Notes: generated by a model not told the origin, from the sequence alone. 27,917 nucleotides of DNA from Bacteroidota bacterium (GCA_023423715.1 JAFAFC010000033.1:1-27917), one strand, 5' to 3'. Counted from the first letter of the stretch, positions 5,873 through 15,775 are shown. Program-made: numbers and translations.

Positions 5873-7603
5873 ATGTCTCGTTTTACAATCCTACTAACAT
5901 TTCTTGTTTCACTTAATCTTTCCGCTCAGAAAGAGCTGTTCAACTATGTCAAAGTCTGGAATTTCATAAAATACTACCATCCCGATTTGGCGAGTGGAAA
6001 GAAAGATGCCGATTCTCTTTTTTTTGCTCATATTCCAAAAGATAATGACGATTTCAATAGGGTCGTTTCAAATCTAACAGAGGAATTATCCAGCTCAAAA
6101 ACATTGGACTCAAAACCTGAAACTTCCAAAGATATTCTCACTAAAAATCAAAACTTTACTTGGTTTCTAAAATCGAAAACACTATCTAAAGAAAATAAAA
6201 AACGTCTGGAAAACATTTTCACGAATAGGTGGACAAAGTCGCCACATCACTACGTTCCGCAAGACGGCTTTACACCAGATTTACCCAATGAAAAAGAATA
6301 TCCCATTGCAGATCAGAAAAACTTGAGTCTTGAACTTCGTTTGCTGACCATGGCAAAAATATGGGGTGTAATCGACTATCTGTATCCGCATCAATATCTG
6401 ATGGCTAAAGATGCTGAAACAAAATTTGAAAACTATCTACACCAAAGCATTACCGCGAATTCTAAAAAAGATTTTGAAGAAATTTTAGCAAAAACCGTTT
6501 CCTTATTGGAGGACACGCATGCTTTTCGTTTCTACAATCAATTAAAATACAAAGCCGATATCTTTCATACGCGTTATTTTGCTCCATTTGATTATCAAAT
6601 TGTCGACGATTATATGTTGATAACGAAAATTGTTGATCCAGCTCGTTTTCAGAATGCAAACCTCAACATCGGGGATCGAATTTACAGTATTAATGGAAAA
6701 ACAATTCCTCACATTCTTTCTGAGAAGTCAAATCTTCTGTCGACTTCAAATAGCGAAGGCTTGCGTCACCGTTTGTCTGATTATCAAACGAATTTGATAT
6801 GGAGTGACGACTTGCAAACGAAAACACTAAAAGTTCAAAATAAAAACACCCAAAACGTTTTCACAACTAGTGTTGAAATGCTGAATCCAAAAGAAAAATC
6901 TCATTTAGAAGCAGTTTCCACCTACCTAAAATCGAAAATTCAAGCAAAGCACAATCATCAATTGAAGAATTCTGAAATTGCGTATTTCCGTATCGATCAA
7001 ACTTTTGGAATGATAGAAGAAGTGGACGATCATGAAATTGATAAGAAGATGAAGCAAATTTTAGATACTGCCGCTTCTAAAAAAGCTTTGGTTTTTGATA
7101 TGCGCGGCTATCCTGATTGGGGCGGATTTGTTTACCATTACATCTATTCGTATTTCTCACCTAAAGAAAACTATTTTGGAAAATATTATCAGCAAAACCT
7201 AAATTCAATTGGGACTTTTAAATATGTATCCGATTCCATAACCTATTTCCCAGAAGTGGAACGAATGAATACGAAACCCTATACAGGAAAAGTTTTCATC
7301 ATCGTTAATCAAGAAACCTTAAGTGCTAGTGAATGGAACACAATGAATCTTCAACATACTTTTCCTCAAGCAATCACGATCGGTGAACAAACGGCTGGAG
7401 CAGATGGGGATATCAAAAAAATGAAATTACCAGGCGGCTACACTTTAGAATTCACAGGAAATGGAATCTTTTATCCCAATGGAAGGCAAACTCAAAAAGT
7501 AGGTGTTCATATCGATAAGAAAATTCACTATACCGATTCAGATATTCTTGCTGGGAAAGATGTAGCTTTTGACTTCATTGAATCTCAACTTTCAAAACCT
7601 TAA
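5873..7603 (+). CDS. Secreted S41-family peptidase
   Basis: A 576-residue exported serine peptidase of the C-terminal-processing/tricorn-like S41 family. Residues 1-18 form a signal peptide ending in LSAQ. The N-terminal FNYVKVWNFIKYYHPDL block is typical of Bacteroidota members, where it precedes the PDZ and catalytic domains. A PDZ-like segment (LNIGDRIYSINGKTI) lies near residues 265-280. The catalytic core spans about 360-565, with LSASEWNTM containing the candidate nucleophile (Ser484 or Ser486), followed by EQTAGADG and GIFYPNGRQTQKVGVHID. It is likely periplasmic or surface-located and may process or degrade peptides. There is no lipobox. It stands alone between repeat blocks; the AT-rich leader has only a near-consensus TATTTTTA. 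The physiological substrate is unknown. Confidence 0.88.
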   Translation: MSRFTILLTFLVSLNLSAQKELFNYVKVWNFIKYYHPDLASGKKDADSLFFAHIPKDNDDFNRVVSNLTEELSSSKTLDSKPETSKDILTKNQNFTWFLKSKTLSKENKKRLENIFTNRWTKSPHHYVPQDGFTPDLPNEKEYPIADQKNLSLELRLLTMAKIWGVIDYLYPHQYLMAKDAETKFENYLHQSITANSKKDFEEILAKTVSLLEDTHAFRFYNQLKYKADIFHTRYFAPFDYQIVDDYMLITKIVDPARFQNANLNIGDRIYSINGKTIPHILSEKSNLLSTSNSEGLRHRLSDYQTNLIWSDDLQTKTLKVQNKNTQNVFTTSVEMLNPKEKSHLEAVSTYLKSKIQAKHNHQLKNSEIAYFRIDQTFGMIEEVDDHEIDKKMKQILDTAASKKALVFDMRGYPDWGGFVYHYIYSYFSPKENYFGKYYQQNLNSIGTFKYVSDSITYFPEVERMNTKPYTGKVFIIVNQETLSASEWNTMNLQHTFPQAITIGEQTAGADGDIKKMKLPGGYTLEFTGNGIFYPNGRQTQKVGVHIDKKIHYTDSDILAGKDVAFDFIESQLSKP

Positions 7604-7699
7604 AGTCTGCAGATTTTCTTAATTATTAATAGAATAGTAGTGGTTTCAAAATAGCGACCTAGACATTTTAAAACCTACTAGATTTACGGAATCACCTTC

Positions 7700-8131
7700 G
7701 TCAGTTCGAGTAGATTTTGAAAAAATCGTATCGAGAACACATTGAAAAAAACTTCTCGATACACGGCTCCCCGCCGCACTCGAAGTGACGATCGTAACCT
7801 AAACATGAAACAAAAAAGAGATTTCTCATTACACTTCGCTCCATTCGAAATGACAATCGAGAATTTAAAACATCAAAATGGTTCTCAGAATCGACCTAGG
7901 AGTTTGAAGCGTTTAAAAGTTTCTTGGAATTTTCGTCAAAAAAATTCTACTGTTTGAGCAAGCCTGGGGAAAGGAGCTGGCGTGAGTTTAGAAGTTTTAG
8001 AAAATTCTTGTAAATTTTAGCTTCAAAGTCCAAGTCTTGATCTTTTGTAACTTTTGCATCAAGGCAAAAGTTAAAGGTAATATGAAGAATAAGTCTTGAT
8101 TTTTGTAATTTTTGTATGAAGACAAAAGTTA
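7700..8131 (+). repeat. Dispersed intergenic repeat, copy C with two switch hairpins
   Basis: The copy starts with the same GTCAGTTCGAGTAG as copy A and then follows copy B through 7859-7957. It has two hairpin modules. The first has stem TAACTTTTGC (8048-8057) / GCAAAAGTTA (8064-8073), loop ATCAAG and alternative partner TCTTGAT (8035-8041). The second has stem TAATTTTTGT (8106-8115) / ACAAAAGTTA (8122-8131), with TCTTGAT at 8094-8100 and loop ATGAAG. It lies between the convergent S41 peptidase and MgtC genes; 7604-8179 holds no credible gene. Confidence 0.8.
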
Positions 8132-8179
8132 AATAAAAGAATATAAAAGCTTTTAATCTTAATTCTAGCATCTAATAAA

Positions 8180-8842
8180 TCAATACGAAAATGCATCAAC
8201 ATGCGGCTGATGCGTCAGATAGTAATCCAATTCATCCAAACTACTTTTATGAATCACAATATCGAAGGAAAGCGTCAAACTTGCATCTTGAAATTGCGAT
8301 TGCTTCATTTTTACCGTCTTGCAAATCTGTTTTAGATCTTTAATAATCTCTTTCTTTAAAGCTATATTCTGGGATTGAATGTGAATTTCAAGTGTTTTCG
8401 CAACATTCCGAGCGACATATCGATTGAAAAGGGAACCCGAAACGATAATTCCAAAACAAGCCAATAGAAATATTGCTGCCGTAAAATACTGTCCAAAACC
8501 AATGGACATTCCGATAGCTGCAGAAATCCAAATAATGCTTGCCGTGGTTAAGCCATTAACGTTGTTCCCTTCTTTAAAAATAACGCCAGCGCCTAAAAAA
8601 CCAATTCCCGAAACCACATACGACGCAATTCGAGTAGCATCTGAATTGGTTGCTAAACCCATTTTGTACGATAAAACGGTAAACAATGTACTTCCCAAGC
8701 AGATGATGGAAATCGTCTTAAAACCAGCCGATTTATCTTTCCACTCGCGTTCCATACCCAAAACAAAACCGGCTAATAGGGAAAAAACAACCTTAATAAG
8801 GTCTTCCCAATCCCAAACTAAAGATCGTATCGCTTCGTCCAT
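8180..8842 (-). CDS. MgtC/SapB-family inner-membrane protein
   Basis: A 220-residue protein with about four to five membrane segments in residues 13-145 and a soluble C-terminal part (~150-220) similar in layout to the ACT-like tail of MgtC proteins. The family signature is clear: LLAGFVLGMEREWKDKSAGFKT near residues 21-42, then GAGVIFKEGNNVNGLTTAS near 102-120. Members act in adaptation to low magnesium and, in pathogens, in modulation of the F-type ATP synthase; they are not proven transporters. The start MDEAIRSLVW is the only one that keeps the first helix intact. A near-consensus promoter TATCTTTA is at 8857-8864. The gene is convergent with the S41 peptidase, and no magnesium-transport gene lies beside it. 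Confidence 0.9.
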   Translation of the reverse strand: MDEAIRSLVWDWEDLIKVVFSLLAGFVLGMEREWKDKSAGFKTISIICLGSTLFTVLSYKMGLATNSDATRIASYVVSGIGFLGAGVIFKEGNNVNGLTTASIIWISAAIGMSIGFGQYFTAAIFLLACFGIIVSGSLFNRYVARNVAKTLEIHIQSQNIALKKEIIKDLKQICKTVKMKQSQFQDASLTLSFDIVIHKSSLDELDYYLTHQPHVDAFSY

Positions 8843-8897
8843 AATTGCATTTTACTAAAGATACAAATTTGAACTAATTTTGAATTCGTCACAAAAA

Positions 8898-8931
8898 AAA
8901 CGTTGCTAAGATTGAAATCCTAGCAACGTTT
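8898..8931 (-). terminator. Rho-independent terminator after aminopeptidase P
   Basis: A long stem of about 15 bp (left arm starting AAACGTTGCTA, right arm ending TAGCAACGTTT) with a 4-nt loop. On the minus strand it is followed by a run of eight T residues. The one mismatch on the plus strand becomes a G-U pair in minus-strand RNA, which fits its role behind the gene ending at 8949. Confidence 0.85.
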
Positions 8932-8948
8932 ATGGTATTTATTTTCTA

Positions 8949-10718
8949 CTAAAGTGGTGAAACAAGGTCTAAGAACCATGCTTTCACATCGCCTTCAAGA
9001 TGTTTTCCGATTTTCTCTTCACATTGTTTATGATACGAATTTAACCAATCGATTTCGTCTTGCGAAAGCAATTCTTTCTTGATGGTATTTTTAAAGAACG
9101 GACAGAACGTCAACGTTTCAAAATCATAGAATGTTCCAAAATCATTGGTTTCAGCAACTTTTACTGCCATTAAATTCTCGTGTCGAATTCCGTAATTTCC
9201 TTCGATATACAAACCTGGTTCATTGGATAAAACCATTCCTGGAAGCAATTCTGTAGGATTCAAATCTTTTCTGAAACTTTGTGGACCTTCATGCACATTC
9301 ATGAAACTTCCTACCCCATGTCCCGTTCCGTGATTGTAGTCTTTTCCTTCCATCCACAACGGTAAACGAGCAATCGCATCCAATTGATTTCCACGCGTTC
9401 CTTTAGCAAATTTCACCATCGAAAGACGAATCATCCCTTGTAAAACACGAGTCGAATTATGAATAAACTCATCCGAAACTTCACCAACAGCCAAAGTTCT
9501 TGTGATATCCGTAGTTCCTTCTAAATATTGACCTCCAGAATCCACCAAAAGAACTCCTTTATTGGTTACATCCGAACTTCCTTCAGCTTTTGCTGAATAG
9601 TGTGGCAACGCCGCATTTCCTTCGTAACCTACAATGTTTCCGAAACTTTCGCCTACAAAATTATCCAACTCGGCACGGAAACCTTTCAATTTCTGACCGA
9701 TTGAATATTCGGTCATCGGTTCTTTACCCACGTTATGAGTCAACCAATAGAGAAATTTCACCATTCCAACGCCATCACGCTCCATCACGGTTCTGAATCC
9801 TTCTAATTCAGCTTCGTTTTTCTGAGCTTTCATTAGATTTCCAGGAACCGCCGCTTTTACAAACGTATTTTGAGCAGCTAATGTATTGTAAATCGCTTGA
9901 TTTGTCGTTGGTGAAAGGAGAACCTTTTCGTTTTTCACGTCTTTCAAGAACGCATAAAAATCAGCATAAGGAGCCATTTTCACGTGCGATGCGTCCATTT
10001 GACGGCGTGCATCTTCATTCAATTTATCTAAATCAACGAAAAGAATCGCATCATTCAAAGTCACATAAATATACCCTAGGAAAACCGGATTGGCTTCCAC
10101 ATCGCTTCCACGAAGATTAAGCGTCCAAGCCACATCATCCAAACTAGAGATAACGTGTGCCGTTGCTCCCATTTTATCCATTTTCTCACGAATTGCACTT
10201 AATTTATCGGTAACCGACTTCCCTGCTCTTTCTAAAGGATGAACGAAAACCTCATTTTTAGAAGGTTCAGCACGATCGGTCCAAATTTGATCTAACAAAG
10301 GCAAATCAACCAACGTAATTCCCGAAGCTTTTAATTGACTTTCTACTGCTTCCCAATTTGCATTAGACGTAGCCAACGCATTTACAGCTACTTTTCCACC
10401 ATTAGAAACTTGAGATTTAATCCAATCGATAAAATCAGGAGTTCCTTCAACTCCTTCTTTCATCAAGGTTACTGAAGAATCTTTCAACTCGGCAGCAGCT
10501 TGAACAAAATAACGACCATCCGTCCAAACACCAACTTCCGTTTTCGAAATCACGGCAAAACCTGCGGAACCTGTAAAACCAGAAATCCACTTTCGTTCTT
10601 GCCATTCTTTAGGCAAATACTCGCTCATGTGCGGGTCTGCGGAATAAACAATAAAGGCATCAACTTGATTTTGCTGCATCACCTCGCGCAGCTTGGCTAG
10701 TTTATCTTGTGTAGTCAT
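8949..10718 (-). CDS. Xaa-Pro aminopeptidase (aminopeptidase P, M24B family)
   Basis: A cytoplasmic metallopeptidase that removes an N-terminal residue preceding proline. The 589 residues match the three-domain, XPNPEP1-like form: creatinase-like N domain (1-~140, with RKWISGFTGSAGFAVI and WTDGRYFVQA), a second creatinase-like domain (~150-300), the pita-bread catalytic domain (~310-530) and an M24 C-terminal extension. Metal ligands are visible: Asp of LLVDSGG near 393, Asp of TTDITRT near 404, His of HGTGHGVG near 464, Glu of NEPGLY near 500 and Glu of IRHEN near 513. The frame is open to 10748, but MTTQDKLAKLRE at 10718 is the family-like start. A TACATTTG box at 10757-10764 supplies its own promoter, in the 27-bp gap after dnaE. 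Confidence 0.93.
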   Translation of the reverse strand: MTTQDKLAKLREVMQQNQVDAFIVYSADPHMSEYLPKEWQERKWISGFTGSAGFAVISKTEVGVWTDGRYFVQAAAELKDSSVTLMKEGVEGTPDFIDWIKSQVSNGGKVAVNALATSNANWEAVESQLKASGITLVDLPLLDQIWTDRAEPSKNEVFVHPLERAGKSVTDKLSAIREKMDKMGATAHVISSLDDVAWTLNLRGSDVEANPVFLGYIYVTLNDAILFVDLDKLNEDARRQMDASHVKMAPYADFYAFLKDVKNEKVLLSPTTNQAIYNTLAAQNTFVKAAVPGNLMKAQKNEAELEGFRTVMERDGVGMVKFLYWLTHNVGKEPMTEYSIGQKLKGFRAELDNFVGESFGNIVGYEGNAALPHYSAKAEGSSDVTNKGVLLVDSGGQYLEGTTDITRTLAVGEVSDEFIHNSTRVLQGMIRLSMVKFAKGTRGNQLDAIARLPLWMEGKDYNHGTGHGVGSFMNVHEGPQSFRKDLNPTELLPGMVLSNEPGLYIEGNYGIRHENLMAVKVAETNDFGTFYDFETLTFCPFFKNTIKKELLSQDEIDWLNSYHKQCEEKIGKHLEGDVKAWFLDLVSPL

Positions 10719-10756
10719 AAATTTTGGTGGATGGATTGGCCATCTCAATTATTATT

Positions 10757-10764
10757 CAAATGTA
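10757..10764 (-). promoter_or_regulatory. Aminopeptidase P -7 promoter box (TACATTTG)
   Basis: A perfect TANNTTTG match in the 27-bp gap between the dnaE stop and the peptidase gene. Transcription would start near 10750, giving about a 30-nt leader for the ATG at 10718. No -33 TTG is seen. Confidence 0.5.
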
Positions 10765-10775
10765 CTAATTCCTAA

Positions 10776-13700
10776 TTAATTCAGGAAAATCTGATACTTG
10801 TTATTTTCAGCAAATAAATGCATTAACTCTCCATTAATACTCACTTGCGTTCGCATGGAATTTAATTCAACATGCGAATTATCTTCGGCATTTTTCAAGA
10901 AGAAATGGAGTTTTTGCTCACCGCTATGATCTTGAATGACCGAACGAATAAATCCGATATCGTCTGGACGAATATCCCGAATATCCATCACTACGGTCAT
11001 CGTGCTTGCAAAACGCTCAAACGCTTCTTTCAACTCGTAAACATCCACAACATTCAAGAAAACACGGTTGTCTCGAGCTACAGAAAATTTCACTTTGAAA
11101 ATTAAGAAACGTTGAATGTCGATTTTATCTTTCAACTTCATATAATCGCGGTCTCCTAATCGAAACGAGTAACTTCCCGTATAATCTTCCAACGTTAGAA
11201 AAGCGATTTTTTCACCACTATTTCGACCATCACGAACTGTAAATTCCGTCACTAAACCAGCTACGGTATTTTCTTTAATCGCATTGTTGAAATCCGTTCT
11301 AAGCTTACTGCCCTTCCCTTCTTCAAACATTCGCGTTTGTTCGCTTCCGAAATTCTGATCACGATACGCATCGATTTCATCTAGGTTCAAAAATTTAAAA
11401 TGGCCTTTCGCTTCAACATTTTTCACTTCCTCTTCCATCACGACTTCACCATCTTCGGTCACTTCCAAATCCACTACATCAGTTTCATCACCTGTTTCTT
11501 CGGCTTCGCGTTCTTGATCTAAAATCAACTCAGTTTTAGAAATCATTTCTTCATCATCTTTCTTCTGCTCCAAAATCTCTTTTCGACTTAAAACCCCTTG
11601 AATGAACTGGTATTGAAACTGAAATTCATCCAACGGATGCGCGGAAAGATAGAAACCAATAATCTCCTTCTCTTTGTTGAGTTTATGCATGTTTGGCCAT
11701 TCTGCAGAAGGTAAAATCTTCGGTTGCTCAATTTTCACCTCATCGGCAAAATCCGCAAAAAGAGAATTATCCATTTGATTTTTCGAATCTTGGAAACTCT
11801 GGCCGTATCGTAAAAGACGTTCCACATTGGTTCTTCCTTGATTATCATAATCAAAATACTGAGCTCGGTGATAGACATCCAATTCATCAAAAGCTCCAGC
11901 AACCACCAAACTTTCTACTACCCTTTTGTTAACTTGTGCAGATGGCAAACGCTCAAAAAAGTCAAAAACCGAAACAAAACGTTGCTCGTTACTTGTCGCT
12001 ACAATTGCCTCACTTGGCCCTTCACCAATACCTTTAATAGCTCCCAAACCAAAACGAACTTGACCTTTTTCGTTAACGGAAAACTCATACTGACTTTCAT
12101 TGACATCAGGTCCCAAAACATCCACACCCATATTTTTGCAATCCTCCATGAATAAAGTAATTTGCTTGGTATTGTTCAAGTTGTGGGTCATCACACTTGC
12201 CATATATTCAGCGGGATAATTGGCTTTTAAATACGCCGTTTGATACGCGATATATGCATAACATGTGGAGTGAGACTTGTTGAAAGCGTATTCTGCAAAG
12301 GCTTTCCAGTCATTCCATATTTTTTCTAAACTGGTTTCGTTTAGATTATTCTTTTTTCCACCCTCAATAAATTTTGGGTACATCTTATTCAAAACATCAA
12401 TTTGCTTTTTACCCATCGCCTTTCTCAAGGTATCGGCCTCACCTTTGGTGAAATTCGCCAACTTCTGAGACAAAAGCATTACCTGCTCCTGATACACCGT
12501 AATTCCGTAGGTTTCTTCCAAATATTCTTGACATTCCGGCAAGTCATAGACAATGTCTTCAATCCCGTGCTTTCGATTAATAAAGTTCGGGATATATTTG
12601 ATTGGACCTGGACGGTACAAAGCATTCATGGCAATTAAATCCGCAAAAACCGTAGGTTTCAGCTCACGCATATACTTTTGCATTCCGGGACTTTCATATT
12701 GGAAAATCCCAACGGTGCGCCCTTCTTGGAATAATTGATAGGTTTTTTCATCCGTCAACGGAATTTCATCGGGATCAATATCAATTCCATGCCGCTCTTT
12801 CACTAGTTTAATCGCATCTTTAATGATGGACAAGGTTCTCAAACCTAAAAAGTCCATTTTAAGCAAACCAGCACTTTCAGCAACGGAGTTATCAAATTGC
12901 GACACCAAAATATCCGCATCTTTCGCTGCAATGGTAATCGGAACCAAATTGGAAATATCTTCGGGCGTAATAATCACTCCACAAGCGTGAATTCCCGTGT
13001 TTCGGATACAGCCTTCCATTTTTTGAGCCGCTGTTAAAACCTCATTTCGAGGATCGCTTTCATTCTTTAAAATCGCCTTCATTTCATCCACCAACATTTT
13101 ATCTTCTGGTGGAAGTTTTTCGTATTTGCTAAAGGCTTTTCCGATATTCATTCCCGGCGCGGGCGGAATTAATTTCGCAATATTCTTGGTGTCAGGTATC
13201 GGTAAATCTAAAACTCGACCGGCATCGGTAATCGCCGACTTCCCTCCCAAAACGGAATAGGTAATAATCTGCGCTACATTGGTTTTACCGTATTTTTCAA
13301 CAACCCATTTGATAATTCGCTCCCGACCTTCATCATCAAAGTCAATATCAATATCGGGCATGGAAACCCTTTCTGGATTTAGGAAACGCTCAAAAAGGAG
13401 ATCGTATTTAATCGGGTCAACATTGGTAATTCCAATACAATAAGCCACGGCAGAACCCGCAGCCGAACCACGACCGGGACCAACCCAAACACCCATTTTT
13501 CGGGCTTCATTACAGAAATCCTGAACAATCAAAAAGTAACCAGGATAGCCTGTATTGGCAATAATCTCCAATTCGAAATCCAAACGTTCCCGAATTTCAT
13601 CGGTAATCGTTTCATATCTTTTTGCGGCTCCTTCATACGTCAAATGACGAAGGAAAGCGTTCTCCCCTCGTTTTCCACCATCTACTTCATCTTCCGCATG

Positions 13701-15401
13701 AAGAAACTCTTCCGGAATATCAAATTTCGGCAAGAGAACGTCTCGTTTTAAAGGATACGATTCAAACTTGGCGAAAAACTCCTCATACGCTTCAAACGCA
13801 TCGGGATAACTTCTAAACGTCTGTTTTAATTCCTCAGCATTTTTCAAATGATAAGATCGACTAGGAAGTCCTTTACGTTTTCCGAATCCCTTTCCGATGG
13901 GCGAAGACAGCTTTTCACCATCTTTAATACAGAATAAAATATCCTGGGTTTTTGCCCCATCTGCATTGGTATAATAGGTTTCGTTTTGTGCCAAAATCTT
14001 AACATTATGTTTGTCGGCAAAACCTAATAAAACGCCATTAACATACTCCTCTTCATCAATATCATGATTCTGAATTTGAACATAAAAATCATCTTGAAAA
14101 GTCTCTTTCCACCAAAGGAAAAGTTCTTCCCCTTTGGTTTCCCCAAATTCTAAAATCGTATTCGGAATATCGGCATGAATACTTCCTGTAACCGCGATTA
14201 AATCTTCTTTATAGGCTTCAATTTGCTTTTTCGAAATACGCGGAACGCCAAAGTAAAAACCGTTCACATAGCCCATACTTGAAAGCTTTGCAAGGTTTTT
14301 GTAACCATTAAAATTCTTCGCTAAAAGAACCATTTGCGTTCTGCGATCGGGATCATCTTTCGTAAATTGCTTCTGCTCGGGGCGATCCGAAATATAAAAT
14401 TCGCAACCCAAAACGGGCATCAATTTCTTCTGTTGAAGTTCGGTATTGTCGGGATCAGCTTCTTTGGCTTCTTCGTACTGTTTTTTCAGATTTCCGTTGG
14501 CTTTTTCAACTTCACTAATGAATTTAAAAGCACCCATTAAGTTTCCAAAATCGACCATCCCAACGGCTGGAAAATCATTTTCCAACGCTTGATTCACCAA
14601 ATCACTTAAGTGCGATGAAGCTTGCAATGACGAATAAATCGTGTGATTATGAAAGTTGAAATAAGCGCCCAACTCAATGTCATCGGCGTTTCCAAAATCA
14701 ACATTTTTCTTTTTGTTGAAATTGGCAACCTGCGTTCGAATGACAATCCCAAAAGGCTGAATCGGCTCTTGCTGAACTTTTCTAAAATTCTGAACAACTT
14801 CGGGCTCAACACCAATATCGGACGCATTGATAACACCAATACGCACCATTTCAAAGAAAACTTGCGCCGTTGCATTTACGTCGGCCGCAGCATTGTGTGC
14901 TTCCGCAAACTCGGTTCCGTAGAGCTTTTTATAAATCTCACCTAATTTAGGCGACTTAAACCTTCCTGAATTCCCTTGCGGAATTGCGGTATACGCTGTT
15001 CCTAAGTGCATGGTATCTACCTTTGGAAGCTCTTGCAACGTACTTTCTACTTCTTTCCTGTGGTTTTCGGCACCGATAATATTGTAGTCGAATTCAATAT
15101 TTTGTCCTACACCAAAACGGCATTTTGCCACCGCTTCTTGGAAGAGTTTTAAAACTTCCGTTAAATCCTGTCCTTGCTCTTCGGCAATTTTAGTTGTAAT
15201 CCCGTGAATTCGGGCAACATTAAAGGGAATATCGTAACCTTCGGGCTTGATAATAAAGTCTTGATTTTCTACTAAATTTCCGTTCTCATCATGAATCTGC
15301 CACGCCAACTGAACCATTCTTGGCCAGTTATCCGAATCGGAAAGAGGAGCGTTATAATTTTTCGGTAATCCCGTAGTTTCGGTATCAAAAACTAAATACA
15401 T
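10776..15401 (-). CDS. dnaE: DNA polymerase III alpha subunit fused to an N-terminal DnaQ-like exonuclease
   Basis: The replicative polymerase of the chromosome. With the start MYLVFDTETTG (ATG 15401; another in-frame ATG at 15407 is equally possible) it has 1541 residues, well above the usual ~1160. Residues 1-~195 are a DEDDh 3'-5' exonuclease: D6 and E8, D105, H169 and D174. A PHP domain follows (~240-480), then the polymerase core with GPGRGSAAGS (641-650) and the catalytic PDIDIDF (682-688), an HhH segment (KGIGEGPSEA) and an OB fold near the C-terminus (VAGLVTEFTVRDGRNSG...). The PHP metal site is degenerate: TDHG is VDFG (F285), and the later ligands read Q356, S407 and Y476. So proofreading presumably comes from the fused exonuclease. 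An acidic, low-complexity insert lies at about 1270-1332. Confidence 0.97.
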   Translation of the reverse strand: MYLVFDTETTGLPKNYNAPLSDSDNWPRMVQLAWQIHDENGNLVENQDFIIKPEGYDIPFNVARIHGITTKIAEEQGQDLTEVLKLFQEAVAKCRFGVGQNIEFDYNIIGAENHRKEVESTLQELPKVDTMHLGTAYTAIPQGNSGRFKSPKLGEIYKKLYGTEFAEAHNAAADVNATAQVFFEMVRIGVINASDIGVEPEVVQNFRKVQQEPIQPFGIVIRTQVANFNKKKNVDFGNADDIELGAYFNFHNHTIYSSLQASSHLSDLVNQALENDFPAVGMVDFGNLMGAFKFISEVEKANGNLKKQYEEAKEADPDNTELQQKKLMPVLGCEFYISDRPEQKQFTKDDPDRRTQMVLLAKNFNGYKNLAKLSSMGYVNGFYFGVPRISKKQIEAYKEDLIAVTGSIHADIPNTILEFGETKGEELFLWWKETFQDDFYVQIQNHDIDEEEYVNGVLLGFADKHNVKILAQNETYYTNADGAKTQDILFCIKDGEKLSSPIGKGFGKRKGLPSRSYHLKNAEELKQTFRSYPDAFEAYEEFFAKFESYPLKRDVLLPKFDIPEEFLHAEDEVDGGKRGENAFLRHLTYEGAAKRYETITDEIRERLDFELEIIANTGYPGYFLIVQDFCNEARKMGVWVGPGRGSAAGSAVAYCIGITNVDPIKYDLLFERFLNPERVSMPDIDIDFDDEGRERIIKWVVEKYGKTNVAQIITYSVLGGKSAITDAGRVLDLPIPDTKNIAKLIPPAPGMNIGKAFSKYEKLPPEDKMLVDEMKAILKNESDPRNEVLTAAQKMEGCIRNTGIHACGVIITPEDISNLVPITIAAKDADILVSQFDNSVAESAGLLKMDFLGLRTLSIIKDAIKLVKERHGIDIDPDEIPLTDEKTYQLFQEGRTVGIFQYESPGMQKYMRELKPTVFADLIAMNALYRPGPIKYIPNFINRKHGIEDIVYDLPECQEYLEETYGITVYQEQVMLLSQKLANFTKGEADTLRKAMGKKQIDVLNKMYPKFIEGGKKNNLNETSLEKIWNDWKAFAEYAFNKSHSTCYAYIAYQTAYLKANYPAEYMASVMTHNLNNTKQITLFMEDCKNMGVDVLGPDVNESQYEFSVNEKGQVRFGLGAIKGIGEGPSEAIVATSNEQRFVSVFDFFERLPSAQVNKRVVESLVVAGAFDELDVYHRAQYFDYDNQGRTNVERLLRYGQSFQDSKNQMDNSLFADFADEVKIEQPKILPSAEWPNMHKLNKEKEIIGFYLSAHPLDEFQFQYQFIQGVLSRKEILEQKKDDEEMISKTELILDQEREAEETGDETDVVDLEVTEDGEVVMEEEVKNVEAKGHFKFLNLDEIDAYRDQNFGSEQTRMFEEGKGSKLRTDFNNAIKENTVAGLVTEFTVRDGRNSGEKIAFLTLEDYTGSYSFRLGDRDYMKLKDKIDIQRFLIFKVKFSVARDNRVFLNVVDVYELKEAFERFASTMTVVMDIRDIRPDDIGFIRSVIQDHSGEQKLHFFLKNAEDNSHVELNSMRTQVSINGELMHLFAENNKYQIFLN

Positions 15402-15416
15402 CGACATTATTTTTTG

Positions 15417-15424
15417 TAAAAATA
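15417..15424 (-). promoter_or_regulatory. Possible dnaE -7 box (TATTTTTA, one mismatch)
   Basis: Seven of eight bases match TANNTTTG. It ends 9 bp before the ATG at 15407, in keeping with the very short leaders seen for mnmE and the E1 gene. No -33 TTG is visible, so this is a weak call. The remaining 15429-15767 gap between the divergent dnaE and E1 genes is AT-rich and shows no other feature. Confidence 0.3.
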
Positions 15425-15767
15425 TCACAATTTTTCTGGAAATAAAAGTTGACAGCGAGGGATTAATTCAGTACATCTACTCCATCAAAAACCAATCAAA
15501 AACACCGTTAAACATAATACAACAAAGGGTTTAGATCGTTTACCTTTTTTAAATAAGCCAAAAAATAGGGCAAATTGTTGATAACTATTTTTACCATCCA
15601 ATTTATCAATCACAACTCAAATAAATTCAGCAAAACCAACCAAATTCAACATCAAAAAAATCATAATTAAAGTTCATACAAAACCTTAAAAATTTCCTTT
15701 TTCACTAGGCAGATTCAACGAAACAAAGGTCATTTTTTATCGAATTGAACAAATCAATGAAAAAGTT

Positions 15768-15775
15768 TATCTTTG
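15768..15775 (+). promoter_or_regulatory. E1 gene -7 promoter box (TATCTTTG)
   Basis: A perfect TANNTTTG match with a TTG at 15745-15747, 20 bp upstream, in the range for the -33 element. The box ends 6 bp before the ATG at 15782, so the transcript should be leaderless or nearly so. It also shows that the in-frame TTG at 15773 is promoter, not start codon. Confidence 0.65.

Noticed and set aside
7742..8171. ORFs of 71 and 74 codons between the S41 peptidase and mgtC
   Set aside because: Both lie wholly inside repeat copy C and its hairpins; their codons simply read the repeat.
15429..15767. Riboswitch, tRNA or small gene in the dnaE-E1 gap
   Set aside because: The stretch is AT-rich, without a conserved stem pattern, tRNA-like fold or ORF of note.
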